Below, piece by piece: positions 1 through 8,064 of a stretch of 64,000 nucleotides of DNA. The position numbers were made by a program, and so were the translations under genes. Source of the stretch: an uncultured Clostridia bacterium (GTDB lineage: Bacteria; Bacillota; Clostridia; TANB77; CAG-508); NCBI GenBank assembly GCA_934178475.1, contig CAKPQH010000009.1, positions 1 through 64,000 of the forward strand, in the 5' to 3' direction. Numbering within the stretch: the stretch's first letter is position 1; the number at the start of each line of letters is the position of its first letter. Below the pieces are notes generated by a model that searched no databases, was not told where the DNA came from, and was given only the letters and a program-made list of their open reading frames with translations.

Positions 1-369
1 ATAATTATACCACTCTTTATCTGTTTCTGAACATACTACCCAGTTTGTTCCATTATACTTTATTGGTATTAATCCTGTCTCTTCTGATGTACTTCCTGTT
101 ATCCTTGGACTATTTGTTTTTTTCTCTTCATCATACCCTACTAAACTTGCTTCTCCATTATTTTCTATTAATTCATTTAATTCAGCAAGTTGTCTTTGTT
201 CTCTTTTAGCGGCCTCTTCGTTTGCTTTTTTAGCATTAATTGCCTTATTTAATATTCCATCTTGATTTGTTATCATACTTACTGATATTCCTGCTAAGAT
301 TAACAATATTATTATAGTAATTACTAATGCTATTAATGTTATTCCTCTTTGGTTTCTTTTTCTTTGCAT
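1..369 (-). CDS. Prepilin-like surface protein, 3' end outside the window
   Basis: The reading frame is open from an ATG at 369 (GGAGG seven bases upstream) to the window edge, giving 123 residues with the C-terminus missing. The start MQRKRNQRGITLIALVITI is a type IV prepilin-like leader: a basic stretch, Gly, then a hydrophobic helix, followed by SMITNQDGIL as in two other genes here. The usual Glu5 of the mature pilin is Ala. After a charged linker (residues 45-80), the segment GLIPIKYNGTNWVVC...EWYNY resembles the entry to the FGE-like domain of the protein at 12948-15245. It is therefore probably a cell-surface protein with a C-terminal FGE or C-type-lectin-like fold. Processing and function are inferred. 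No pilus assembly genes are visible. Confidence 0.75.
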   Translation of the reverse strand, partial: MQRKRNQRGITLIALVITIIILLILAGISVSMITNQDGILNKAINAKKANEEAAKREQRQLAELNELIENNGEASLVGYDEEKKTNSPRITGSTSEETGLIPIKYNGTNWVVCSETDKEWYNY

Positions 370-689
370 CTTTATACCCTCCATTTTTTTCTTAATATAT
401 ATTTTTTATCACTTTTCCTATTTTTTGTCAACAAATTTTGCGTTTATATTTCATTTGTAATATAATTGTAATATTTCCGTAACCATTTGAAATCAATAGT
501 GTTTTCGTTATCATTCTTTCAATCTCGCACAGCTCTAATGTTTCCTGTAGGAAACACTTTTAGATTTACATAATCTTTTTTTGACTTCTTGTAATTTATT
601 TTTTATAAATTATTTTTCATGTTATAGGAAATTTCTCAAATAGCTTTTTAAAAACATAAAAAAACGAGCCCAAGCTCGTTTTTCACGGA
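370..689. other. Intergenic region with possible promoter and inverted repeat
   Basis: No credible gene is seen. On the minus strand, a TTGACA-like box (complement of 427-432), 17 bases, then TAAAAA in a TGA context could drive the prepilin-like gene ending at 1. A 7-bp inverted repeat with a 4-base loop lies at 539-556 (arms TGTTTCC and GGAAACA). It may be an operator or a weak terminator. Confidence 0.4.
657..684 (-). terminator. Intrinsic terminator after the 690-1472 gene
   Basis: Arms ACGAGC (664-669) and GCTCGT (674-679) with a CCAA loop are flanked by A and T runs, so the hairpin could stop transcription in either direction. It sits directly after the stop codon of the minus-strand gene. 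Confidence 0.85.
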
Positions 690-1472
690 TTAATCATCAT
701 TACTTCTTACTACATTTTGTTTTTCACACCATTTTCCAAATTCTTCCCAATCCAAAAATGTAAACTTATCACTATCAAGGTTAACTTTATTCAAATATTC
801 ATTTATAGAATATTCTTTGAAAACTTTAACTTCAAATACTTCCATATATTTTTCTCTTTTAAATGTTCTTCTAAGGTTGCTATCATAAATTCTATTATCT
901 TTTTGTAAAACAGCATGTCCACAACATTTGCCTAATGATTTAATACACATCCATACTATTTTAATATCAGGACTTCTTAATGTATTAGCTAAGAAATAAC
1001 TTATATAATAGCATTTGTGATCGCATTCTGCAGAACGAGACATTTCATACAGCTCCCGGTTATTTCTTTTAATATTAATCCAATCAATAAAAGATATAAC
1101 ATGCCAATTTAGAAGCCATAAATTTTGGAATTTTTCAATCATCCAATCAACAACCTCATCTATCGTATTTTTCTTATACTTAAATTTATATATAATAATT
1201 ATTTCTATAATATGAAAAAACACAATTAGTGCCAAATTTATAAATATAAATATACAAGAAAAAAGATTCCTTACTTTACAACATAGTGCAATGTCTATAC
1301 CAAGTAAAATAAATGATATAACAAATGGATAAATTGTTCCAATAAAATTGTAAGCTAACCACATAGACAAATACTTATGACCAAATAGTGTAAGATGCTT
1401 TCGTTTTTCTTTAGTAGTAACATTTTGAAAAATCCGTACATTTTCCAAAATAAATCTTTCGTATAAATACAT
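690..1472 (-). CDS. Membrane protein with possible transglutaminase-like C-terminal domain
   Basis: I do not recognise a named family. The start at 1472 is chosen for its GGAGAAG site; the frame also opens further upstream but without a comparable site. It encodes 260 residues: a cytoplasmic start, two hydrophobic segments at about 41-65 and 69-97, then a soluble domain. In that domain a Cys pair (C150, C154), a GHAV motif (H186) and an IYDSN motif (D197) are spaced like the Cys-His-Asp triad of transglutaminase/papain-fold enzymes. The fold call is inference only. Two hairpins precede it, and it is a single-gene unit with its own terminator. Confidence 0.6.
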   Translation of the reverse strand: MYLYERFILENVRIFQNVTTKEKRKHLTLFGHKYLSMWLAYNFIGTIYPFVISFILLGIDIALCCKVRNLFSCIFIFINLALIVFFHIIEIIIIYKFKYKKNTIDEVVDWMIEKFQNLWLLNWHVISFIDWINIKRNNRELYEMSRSAECDHKCYYISYFLANTLRSPDIKIVWMCIKSLGKCCGHAVLQKDNRIYDSNLRRTFKREKYMEVFEVKVFKEYSINEYLNKVNLDSDKFTFLDWEEFGKWCEKQNVVRSNDD

Positions 1473-1557
1473 TTTTACTTCTCCTATCATTTCCTTATAA
1501 CGTATTTCTTTATATGTAAAACTAAAAAGATAGAGGATAATCCCTCTCACTATTTAG

Positions 1558-1594
1558 TGAAAAAAATTTTTGATACAGGACTTACCTTTATCAA
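1558..1594 (-). terminator. Hairpin plus T-run upstream of the 690-1472 gene
   Basis: Arms TTGATA and TATCAA (1570-1575 and 1589-1594) are followed on the minus strand by a T-rich run. It lies about 90 bases before the start codon. It could be a second stop for metK transcripts or an attenuator of the downstream membrane protein. Confidence 0.35.
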
Positions 1595-1636
1595 TCTTTA
1601 TTATATTATAACTTTACATAATTCACAAATAACATA

Positions 1637-1668
1637 AAAACCACGTCTATTTTCAAGACGCAGTTTTA
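1637..1668 (-). terminator. Terminator after metK
   Basis: On the minus strand, arms ACTGCGTCT and AGACGTGGT pair (with two G-T wobbles) and are followed by TTTTTAT just beyond the metK stop codon. Confidence 0.75.
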
Positions 1669-1671
1669 TTT

Positions 1672-2781
1672 TTACAATTCAATTATTTTTTCCCATGGTA
1701 AGTCATCTTTTCCAAAATGTCCATAATTTGTTGTTTTTTCATATATAGGTTTCTTCAAATCTAAATATTTTATTATTCCATCTGGAGTTAAATCGAATTT
1801 TTCTTCTATTAGTTTGACAAGTTCCTCATCTGTTTTGCTTCCTGTTCCAAATGTATTAACATATATTGATATAGGTTCCTTCATACCAATTGCATAAGAT
1901 ACTTGTATTTCACATTTTTTTGCATAACCATTTGCTACAATATTTTTAGCAATATGTCTAAGCATATATGCTGCTGATCTATCAACTTTACTTGCATCTT
2001 TTCCTGAAAAACATCCTCCTCCATGTCTTGCATAGCCACCATATGTATCAACAATTATTTTTCTTCCTGTAAGTCCTGTATCTCCTAAAGGTCCACCTAT
2101 AACAAATCTTCCTGTTGGATTAATATATATTTTTGTATTATCATCAATCATATCTTTAGGTATAATTGGTTTTATTACGTTCTCTATAATATCTTCTTTA
2201 AGTTCATCTAATGAATGATTTTCTAAATGCTGTGTAGAAATAAGTATTGTTTCTATTCTTTTTGGTAATTCATCTTCATATTCAACAGTTACCTGTGTTT
2301 TTCCATCAGGTCTTAAATAAGGAACTATTCCCTCTTTTCTAACAAAAGTTAGTCTTCTAGCAAGTTTATGTGCCATTTCAATTGCATATGGCATATACTC
2401 AGGAGTTTCATCACATGCATATCCAAACATTATTCCTTGATCTCCTGCTCCTCCTATGTCTACTCCTAAAGCAATATCAGGACTTTGTTTTGTAATATTT
2501 GCATTTATTTTACAAGTTCTATAATCAATGTCTGTTTCTGCATTATCATATCCTATTTCCTTTAATTTTTCTCTTACAATCTCACCTATCTTAATTCTAG
2601 CCGTTGATGTAATTTGCCCTGCTATTGTAATAGTATCATCAGCTGCAAAAGTCTCTATTGCAACTCTTGAATTTTCATCCTGTTTTAAGCATTCATCTAG
2701 TATTGTATCTGATATATTATCACAAATCTTATCAGGATGCCCCTCAGTTACACTTTCTGAGGTAAAAAAGTATTTTTTCAT
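1672..2781 (-). CDS. metK: S-adenosylmethionine synthetase
   Basis: It makes S-adenosylmethionine from methionine and ATP in the cytosol, the methyl donor for RsmD and the TrmR-like enzyme nearby. Family signatures are complete: FFTSESVTEGHPDK at the start, GAGDQGIMFGYA in the middle, and GGGCFSGKD with KVDRS near residue 255. The start at 2781 is chosen because MKKYFFTSES is the usual N-terminus and AGAGG lies just upstream; the frame extends 12 codons further without support. The length of about 369 residues is slightly short of the typical 380-400. No SAM riboswitch or T-box is seen before it, only a TGGAAA-17-TATAAT promoter. It is monocistronic. Confidence 0.97.
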   Translation of the reverse strand: MKKYFFTSESVTEGHPDKICDNISDTILDECLKQDENSRVAIETFAADDTITIAGQITSTARIKIGEIVREKLKEIGYDNAETDIDYRTCKINANITKQSPDIALGVDIGGAGDQGIMFGYACDETPEYMPYAIEMAHKLARRLTFVRKEGIVPYLRPDGKTQVTVEYEDELPKRIETILISTQHLENHSLDELKEDIIENVIKPIIPKDMIDDNTKIYINPTGRFVIGGPLGDTGLTGRKIIVDTYGGYARHGGGCFSGKDASKVDRSAAYMLRHIAKNIVANGYAKKCEIQVSYAIGMKEPISIYVNTFGTGSKTDEELVKLIEEKFDLTPDGIIKYLDLKKPIYEKTTNYGHFGKDDLPWEKIIEL

Positions 2782-2867
2782 TTTTTCCTCTTTTCTAGTA
2801 CAAGTTGTACATTTCAAAATTTTCTAATGACAATATTATACTATAAAATCTGATTAATTTCCACAAA

Positions 2868-2924
2868 AAAATAAAGAAAAATAGCTTTTCAGATTATATA
2901 TCTCAAAAACTATTTTTCTTTTAT
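2868..2924 (-). terminator. Long hairpin between the coiled-coil gene and metK
   Basis: Arms of about 16 bases (AAATAAAGAAAAATAG and its complement) enclose a loop that can itself pair (AGAT/ATCT). It ends the rsmD-coiled-coil operon and precedes the metK promoter. Confidence 0.7.
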
Positions 2925-3428
2925 TTATTCTAATTCTTTTTTACTATTTTGAACTGTTTTTATTGTATCTTCTAATGACATTTGCATCATACTTAAAGCT
3001 TCTCCCATGCTTTTTTGTAAATTAGTTAATGTATCAGTTAAAACTTTTTCAGTTGAATTCAATAATCCCTCAGCATATTCTTTTGTTCCATTAGTAATTT
3101 CTCTAGACATTTCATTAGCAGTTTCAATTATTTCATTTTTTTGTTCATATGCTTTTCTAGTAATCTCATGTTCATCTATCATTGAAATTATTCTATTCTC
3201 AGCTTCTTTAACTATATCATCTGCTTCTTTTTGAGCTTCAACTAAAATACGTTGTCTTTCTTCTTTTACCCATTTAGCTTGTTTTAACTCATCAGGTAAT
3301 TTTAAACGTATTTCTTTTATAACATCTAAAATTTCTTCTTTATCTACAATTGATTTACTAGTAAAAGGTACTGATTTGCTTTTTTCTAAAATATCCTCTA
3401 AAGTTTCTAATAATGTAAAAATTTCCAT
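2925..3428 (-). CDS. Coiled-coil protein, V-ATPase subunit H-like
   Basis: A 167-residue, charged, mostly helical protein. The middle (AEKEADDIVKEAENRI-type heptads, about residues 60-100) looks like the peripheral-stalk/DivIVA-like coiled coils often auto-named 'ATPase' in Clostridia. The Met start at 3428 is chosen for its AAGGAAG site; the longer frame would need a TTG. It lies 30 bases downstream of rsmD in the same transcript and near divIVA and sepF, so a division or envelope role is possible. No catalytic motif is visible and the function is unknown. Confidence 0.75.
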   Translation of the reverse strand: MEIFTLLETLEDILEKSKSVPFTSKSIVDKEEILDVIKEIRLKLPDELKQAKWVKEERQRILVEAQKEADDIVKEAENRIISMIDEHEITRKAYEQKNEIIETANEMSREITNGTKEYAEGLLNSTEKVLTDTLTNLQKSMGEALSMMQMSLEDTIKTVQNSKKELE

Positions 3429-3458
3429 AATATTCTTCCTTTCTATATTCAAAGCCTT

Positions 3459-4010
3459 TTATATCTTTTCTAAAAACATGAGATTTGCTCGTCCATATTT
3501 TCTTTCATCTATAATACTTAATTTATTTTCACTTATTTCTTTTTTCACTCTATCTTTTTCATCTGTTTCTAAAATTATTATTCCATTTTCATTTAAACAA
3601 TTATTTTCTAAAATTGCTTCTATAGATTTCTTTATAAAATCTGTTTTATATGGAGGATCCAAATATATTATATCAAATTTTTCAAATTTAACTTTATCTA
3701 AAGCTTTCTTATAATCCATATTTAATATTTCTACATTTTCTTCCATATGTGTTTTTTGTATATTTTTTCTTATTATATCTACAGCATCTTTTGATTTATC
3801 ACATAAATAAGCTTTTCTTGCACCTCTACTTAAAAATTCAAGTCCAATTGCTCCACTTCCAGAAAATAAATCTAATATTAATGCATCCTCTATTCTACCC
3901 TGTATTATATTAAATAAAGATTCTTTAACTCTATCTAAGGTTGGTCTTGTTTCCAATCCATCTAAAGTATATAATTTAGTTCCTTTTGCTTTTCCACTTA
4001 TAATTCTCAT
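3459..4010 (-). CDS. rsmD: 16S rRNA (guanine966-N2)-methyltransferase RsmD
   Basis: It methylates G966 of 16S rRNA during 30S assembly using S-adenosylmethionine. The 183-residue protein has the expected MRIISGKAKGTKL start, the TRPTLDRVKESLFN motif, the SAM-binding DLFSGSGAIGLEFLSRGA loop (about residues 47-64) and the catalytic DPPY motif (about 118-121). GAGGG lies five bases before the ATG. In many Firmicutes rsmD is followed by coaD; here it is followed by the coiled-coil gene instead. Confidence 0.95.
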   Translation of the reverse strand: MRIISGKAKGTKLYTLDGLETRPTLDRVKESLFNIIQGRIEDALILDLFSGSGAIGLEFLSRGARKAYLCDKSKDAVDIIRKNIQKTHMEENVEILNMDYKKALDKVKFEKFDIIYLDPPYKTDFIKKSIEAILENNCLNENGIIILETDEKDRVKKEISENKLSIIDERKYGRANLMFLEKI

Positions 4011-4115
4011 ATTTGCCCTCTATTTTTTATATTTATATTTTATACCTTTTTTTTACAATGTCAATAATATTAACATAAATGTAATATAGATTTAATATTT
4101 TTGTAATAATATTAC

Positions 4116-4150
4116 AAAAAGACTATTCTTTTTTTCATTGAATAGTCTTC
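4116..4150 (-). terminator. Terminator after divIVA
   Basis: Arms AGACTATTC and GAATAGTCT (4120-4128 and 4140-4148), then TTTTT on the minus strand. Confidence 0.85.
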
Positions 4151-4158
4151 TGTTTATT

Positions 4159-4611
4159 TTATTGATCATTATTTACATCTTTTAATAACTCTAATTGTGA
4201 TATTAGTAAAGCTTCCATTTTTGCTTTATATATATCAAACTTTTTTTGTAAATCTTCTAATTCTCTTTTTTTCATTAATATTTCATTTGCTAACATATCA
4301 TTTTCTTTTTGCGCTAATGCTTTTGCATCAACTACAATTTGTTCTGCTTTTTGTTTTGCAACATTTTTTACTTCTTCAGCAGTTGATTGTGCCATTAACA
4401 ATGTTTTTTGTAATGTATTTTCAATTGTTTTATAATGTTCTAAACTATTATTTAATTCTTCTATTTTCCTATTAGCTTCATTTAATTCTTTATTTTTCTT
4501 TGCGTAATCTACGCCTAATTCATCTAAAAAATCATCAACTTCTTCAACATTGTATCCTTTTATACTTTGTCTTGAAAATTTTTTATTTTCAATATCTAAA
4601 GGTGTAATCAT
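4159..4611 (-). CDS. divIVA: DivIVA-domain cell division protein
   Basis: A 150-residue protein that would sit at curved membrane of division sites and poles and recruit other proteins. The first 35 residues match the DivIVA lipid-binding head (MITPLDIENKKFSRQSIKGYN, then VEEVDDFLDELG); the rest is continuous coiled coil with KQKAEQIVVDAKALAQKE heptads. Length is typical. It lies 23 bases downstream of sepF, the usual Firmicutes order, and is probably cotranscribed with it. Confidence 0.93.
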   Translation of the reverse strand: MITPLDIENKKFSRQSIKGYNVEEVDDFLDELGVDYAKKNKELNEANRKIEELNNSLEHYKTIENTLQKTLLMAQSTAEEVKNVAKQKAEQIVVDAKALAQKENDMLANEILMKKRELEDLQKKFDIYKAKMEALLISQLELLKDVNNDQ

Positions 4612-4634
4612 AATATTCCTCCTAATAAAATTAC

Positions 4635-5099
4635 TTACATATTTTTATTAAGCCATGAAACAGATAGTTTATTTTTAATCTCTTCTCTAGCCATTTCATT
4701 TGTTATTTCATAATTCATTGGTGCAATTAAGAATATAGAATTTGATATTTTTTGAATATGAGCATCTAAAGCATAAACTCCACCACTAATAAAGTCTACT
4801 ATTCTTCTAGCAACATCTTTATTAACGTATTCTAAATTAACAATTACAGATTTCTTTTCTTTTAAAAATCCACAAATTTCTTCTGACTGTTCAAAGCTTG
4901 TAGGTTGTGATATAACCATTCTTATAGATTGACTTGCTTGCATTGGAACAACTTTTTTCTTTAAGAAACTTTTTCTTTCTTCAGCTTCTGGTTCTTCCTC
5001 CTCGTAATCATAGTCATACACATCTTCATCTTCAAATTCTTCTTCATCTCTATCAATTCCTAATAGTCCCCATACCTTATTCATTATTGCACTTGACAT
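4635..5099 (-). CDS. sepF: Cell division protein SepF
   Basis: SepF polymerises on the membrane and ties FtsZ to it. The start at 5099 is chosen because GGGAGG lies eight bases upstream and MSSAIMNKVWGLLGI is the amphipathic membrane-binding helix; the upstream extension of the frame is AT-rich noise. An acidic linker (residues 17-45) leads to the SepF domain: RMVISQPTSFEQSEEICGFLKEKKSVIVNL, then a DVARRIVDFISGGVYALDAHI segment. Length is 154 residues, as expected. A TTGACA-17-GATACT promoter lies at 5158-5186. Confidence 0.95.
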   Translation of the reverse strand: MSSAIMNKVWGLLGIDRDEEEFEDEDVYDYDYEEEEPEAEERKSFLKKKVVPMQASQSIRMVISQPTSFEQSEEICGFLKEKKSVIVNLEYVNKDVARRIVDFISGGVYALDAHIQKISNSIFLIAPMNYEITNEMAREEIKNKLSVSWLNKNM

Positions 5100-5157
5100 T
5101 ATAAAAACCTCCCAAATTTGTTTCAAAATTATTTTCATATTCTCATAAGATAACACT

Positions 5158-5186
5158 AGTATCACACTTTTATATTTTTTTGTCAA
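5158..5186 (-). promoter_or_regulatory. Sigma-A promoter of sepF-divIVA
   Basis: On the minus strand: TTGACA (5181-5186), a 17-base spacer, and GATACT with an upstream TG (extended -10). Confidence 0.7.
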
Positions 5187-5348
5187 GTACTTTTTTCTTT
5201 TGTAATATAAAAAATATATTTCTGTAATATTATTGTAATATTTCTTTTTAAATTTTATAAAAAAATTAATAAAAAACACTTGAAATTATTTTTAAATTAG
5301 TATAGTATATATAAGAAATATAATTATACTTAGGAGGATAAAATAAAA

Positions 5349-6341
5349 ATGGCAAGAAGAACAAAAGATGTTACAGAAAAAGAAGAAAAAATAGAATTAA
5401 ATAAAAAATTATCAAAAGAAGTAGAAAAGCCCGCTAAAAAAAGTAGTTCTTCTGCAAAAAAAAGTAGTTCAAAAGCTTCTACAACTTCTAAAGCGACAAA
5501 ATCCGCATCAGCAAAAACAACAAAAAAGACCGCAGAAGGCAAGAAAACTACAACTACTAAAAAAACAGCAACAAAGAAAAAAACAACTACTACTAAAAAA
5601 ACGGCAGCTAAAAAAACGACAACAAAAAAAGCTACTACTAAAAAGAAAAAAGCTACTACAACAACTACTACTAAAAAAAGAAAGCAGACTTATTCTCCTG
5701 AATATTATGAGTTACCATATAGATATAATCAAACAATTGTAAAAATATTAGCTCAAACACCTAATACATTGTTTGTCTATTGGGATATATCAGATGAAGA
5801 TAGAAAAAATTTAAAATCAATCTATGGAGAACATTTCTTTGAAATAACAAAACCTGTTTTGATAATTTATAATGATACAATGGGATATTCTTTTGAAATT
5901 GATATAAATGATTTTGCAAATAGTTGGTATATAAAAACAAATGATGCAAATTGTACTTATAGAATAGAATTAGGTAGACGCCCTATTCCTATAAATTATA
6001 ATTACATTCAAAATTATAATCCTGATGAGGAAATAAAACCTGTACAAACATCATATATATATTTAACATCTTCAAATGAAATAAAAGCACCTAATGATAA
6101 AATATTATTCAATATTAATAAAAATGTATATTATAGAAATGTAAAAACAAATGAAGTTGTTAGTAAAGATATTTCAAATATATTATTATTATCAAATATT
6201 GGTAGATTTTATAATATTTTTGATTTATATAAACATTTTTATAATGAAGAAGAATTATTAACTAAAGAATTTGATTTAAGAAGCTCATCATCATCTGGAG
6301 GAAATCCTAGTTCAGGTTCTCTTTCATCAAAATTTAAATAA
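5349..6341 (+). CDS. DUF4912 protein with Lys/Thr/Ala-rich N-terminal tail
   Basis: The 330-residue protein has two unlike parts. Residues 1-115 are low complexity: acidic and basic at first, then runs of Lys, Thr and Ala (KKTTTTKKTATKKK) resembling histone H1-like tails. From about residue 118 (YSPEYYELPYRYNQTIVKIL, then PNTLFVYWDIS) it matches DUF4912, a domain often found beside glycan or glycogen enzymes. The last 20 residues are Ser/Gly rich. AGGAGG lies 11 bases before the ATG. It precedes a GH57 branching enzyme by 78 bases with a terminator between, so a role in glycogen binding or nucleoid-type binding by the tail is only a guess. Confidence 0.8.
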   Translation: MARRTKDVTEKEEKIELNKKLSKEVEKPAKKSSSSAKKSSSKASTTSKATKSASAKTTKKTAEGKKTTTTKKTATKKKTTTTKKTAAKKTTTKKATTKKKKATTTTTTKKRKQTYSPEYYELPYRYNQTIVKILAQTPNTLFVYWDISDEDRKNLKSIYGEHFFEITKPVLIIYNDTMGYSFEIDINDFANSWYIKTNDANCTYRIELGRRPIPINYNYIQNYNPDEEIKPVQTSYIYLTSSNEIKAPNDKILFNINKNVYYRNVKTNEVVSKDISNILLLSNIGRFYNIFDLYKHFYNEEELLTKEFDLRSSSSSGGNPSSGSLSSKFK

Positions 6342-6356
6342 AAATATAAAATCTAT

Positions 6357-6396
6357 GTTTGAAGTTAAAAATTCATTTTACTTCAAACTTTTTTAA
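6357..6396 (+). terminator. Terminator between the DUF4912 and GH57 genes
   Basis: Arms GTTTGAAGT (6357-6365) and ACTTCAAAC (6380-6388) followed by a run of seven T. Only 23 bases separate it from the GH57 start codon and no promoter fits there, so GH57 expression must come from read-through. Confidence 0.85.
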
Positions 6397-6419
6397 TAAA
6401 AAATTAAAAGGAGTAAAAA

Positions 6420-8015
6420 ATGAAAGAACAAAATAAAGAAAAAGGTTATGTAAGTTTTGTATTACATGCTCATCTTCCATTTATTCATCATCCAGAAAGT
6501 GATGATTATTTAGAAGAATCTTGGTTATATGAAGCAATATCTGAAACATATATACCATTACTTAAAAATTTCCAAAAACTAGTAGATGAAAAAGTTAAAT
6601 TTAGAATTACAATGTCTATGACTCCTCCTCTACTTTCAATGCTTGATAACAAATTACTTCAAAGAAAATATATAAAATATTTAAAACAGTTAATTGAACT
6701 TTCTAAAAAAGAAATTGATAGAACTAAATATGATGAAAGATTAAATAGACTTTCAAAATATTATTATGAAAGATATTCCGAAGACTTAAGATTATTCAGA
6801 GATGTTTTTAAATGTAATTTGATAGAACAATTTAAGCACTTCCAAGATATTGGAGTATTAGAAATAATAACTTGTGGAGCCACACATGGTTACTTCCCTA
6901 TATTATATGTTAATGAGAAAACTGTAAGAGCACAAATTGCAGTTGGTGTTCAAACATATGAAAGATATTTTGGAAGAAAACCTCGTGGAATCTGGCTTCC
7001 AGAATGTGGATATGTTCCAGAAGCTGATAAATATCTAAGAGAATTTGGTGTTGAATATGCAATAGTTGAAACTCATGGCATTTTATATGCAAACCCTACT
7101 CCAATCTATGGTACTTTAGCTCCAATTGTTTCACCTAGAGGATTTACTGTTTTTGGAAGAGATTTAGAATCTTCAAGACAAGTATGGAGTTCTATAAATG
7201 GTTATCCTGGTGATTACAATTATAGAGATTTCTACAAAGACATTGGATATGAAGCAGATTATGAATATATAAAACCTTATATTGCTCACAATGGAGTAAG
7301 AGTTCATACTGGAATAAAATACCATCGTATTACAGGAGACACTGATAATAAAGATATTTATGATGTTCAATGGGCAAAAGATTCTGCTGAAAAACAAGCA
7401 GGTCATTTCTTAGATAGCAGAGTAAAACAAATAAATGAAGCAGCACCTTATATGGATAGACCACCATTCATATTATGTCCTTATGATGCAGAACTTTTCG
7501 GACATTGGTGGTATGAAGGACCTTATTGGCTTTATGTTTTAATAAAGAAAGCATATTATGATGATTGTAATTTTACTTTAATTACTCCATCAGACTATAT
7601 AGATAAATATCCTGAAATCCAACAATGTGAACCTTGTATTTCAAGCTGGGGTGCAAATGGTTATAGTGAAGTATGGCTTAATCAATCAAATGATTATGCA
7701 CATAGACATCTTCATAATACTGGCGATAAAATGTGTGAACTTGCCTCTCTTTACCCAAATGCAAAAGGTACTAAGAAAAGAGCATTAAACCAAGCAGCTA
7801 GAGAACTTTTACTGTTACAAAGTAGTGATTGGTTATTTATTATAACTAACGGTACAATGACAGATTATGCACATAAAAGAATTAAAGATCATACAGGAAG
7901 ATTTAATAAACTTTATGAACAAATAAAAACTGATACAATTGATTTAACATTCTTAAAAGAACTTGAAAAGAAAGACTGTGTCTTCCCAGATATTGATTAT
8001 AGAATTTATAGTTAA
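6420..8015 (+). CDS. GH57 1,4-alpha-glucan branching enzyme
   Basis: It should move alpha-1,4-glucan segments to alpha-1,6 positions to make branched glycogen. The start YVSFVLHAHLPFIHHPE is the GH57 (beta/alpha)7-barrel signature. The nucleophile motif GIWLPECGY places Glu at residue 195 and the acid/base motif CPYDAELFGHWW places Asp at 356, spacing as in characterised GH57 branching enzymes. The helical C-terminal domain (SSWGANGYSEVWLN, about 400 on) is also typical. Length is 531. AAAAGGAG precedes the ATG. The GH15 gene at 15261-17162 is a plausible metabolic partner. Confidence 0.9.
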   Translation: MKEQNKEKGYVSFVLHAHLPFIHHPESDDYLEESWLYEAISETYIPLLKNFQKLVDEKVKFRITMSMTPPLLSMLDNKLLQRKYIKYLKQLIELSKKEIDRTKYDERLNRLSKYYYERYSEDLRLFRDVFKCNLIEQFKHFQDIGVLEIITCGATHGYFPILYVNEKTVRAQIAVGVQTYERYFGRKPRGIWLPECGYVPEADKYLREFGVEYAIVETHGILYANPTPIYGTLAPIVSPRGFTVFGRDLESSRQVWSSINGYPGDYNYRDFYKDIGYEADYEYIKPYIAHNGVRVHTGIKYHRITGDTDNKDIYDVQWAKDSAEKQAGHFLDSRVKQINEAAPYMDRPPFILCPYDAELFGHWWYEGPYWLYVLIKKAYYDDCNFTLITPSDYIDKYPEIQQCEPCISSWGANGYSEVWLNQSNDYAHRHLHNTGDKMCELASLYPNAKGTKKRALNQAARELLLLQSSDWLFIITNGTMTDYAHKRIKDHTGRFNKLYEQIKTDTIDLTFLKELEKKDCVFPDIDYRIYS

Positions 8016-8060
8016 AAAAAGACTATCTTTTAGATTTTATCTAATTGATAGTCTTTTTTA
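8016..8060 (+). terminator. Terminator shared by convergent genes
   Basis: Arms AAAGACTATC and GATAGTCTTT around a 20-base spacer with A and T runs on each side, so it can serve the GH57 gene and the minus-strand gene ending at 8065. Confidence 0.85.
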
Positions 8061-8064
8061 TATT

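Noticed and set aside
539..556. Inverted repeat TGTTTCC/GGAAACA as an insertion-sequence end.
   Set aside because: No partner copy or transposase was found; it is mentioned only as a possible operator or weak hairpin.
2818..2924. SAM riboswitch or T-box upstream of metK.
   Set aside because: Only about 100 bases are available and they hold a promoter and the upstream gene's terminator; no riboswitch core is seen.
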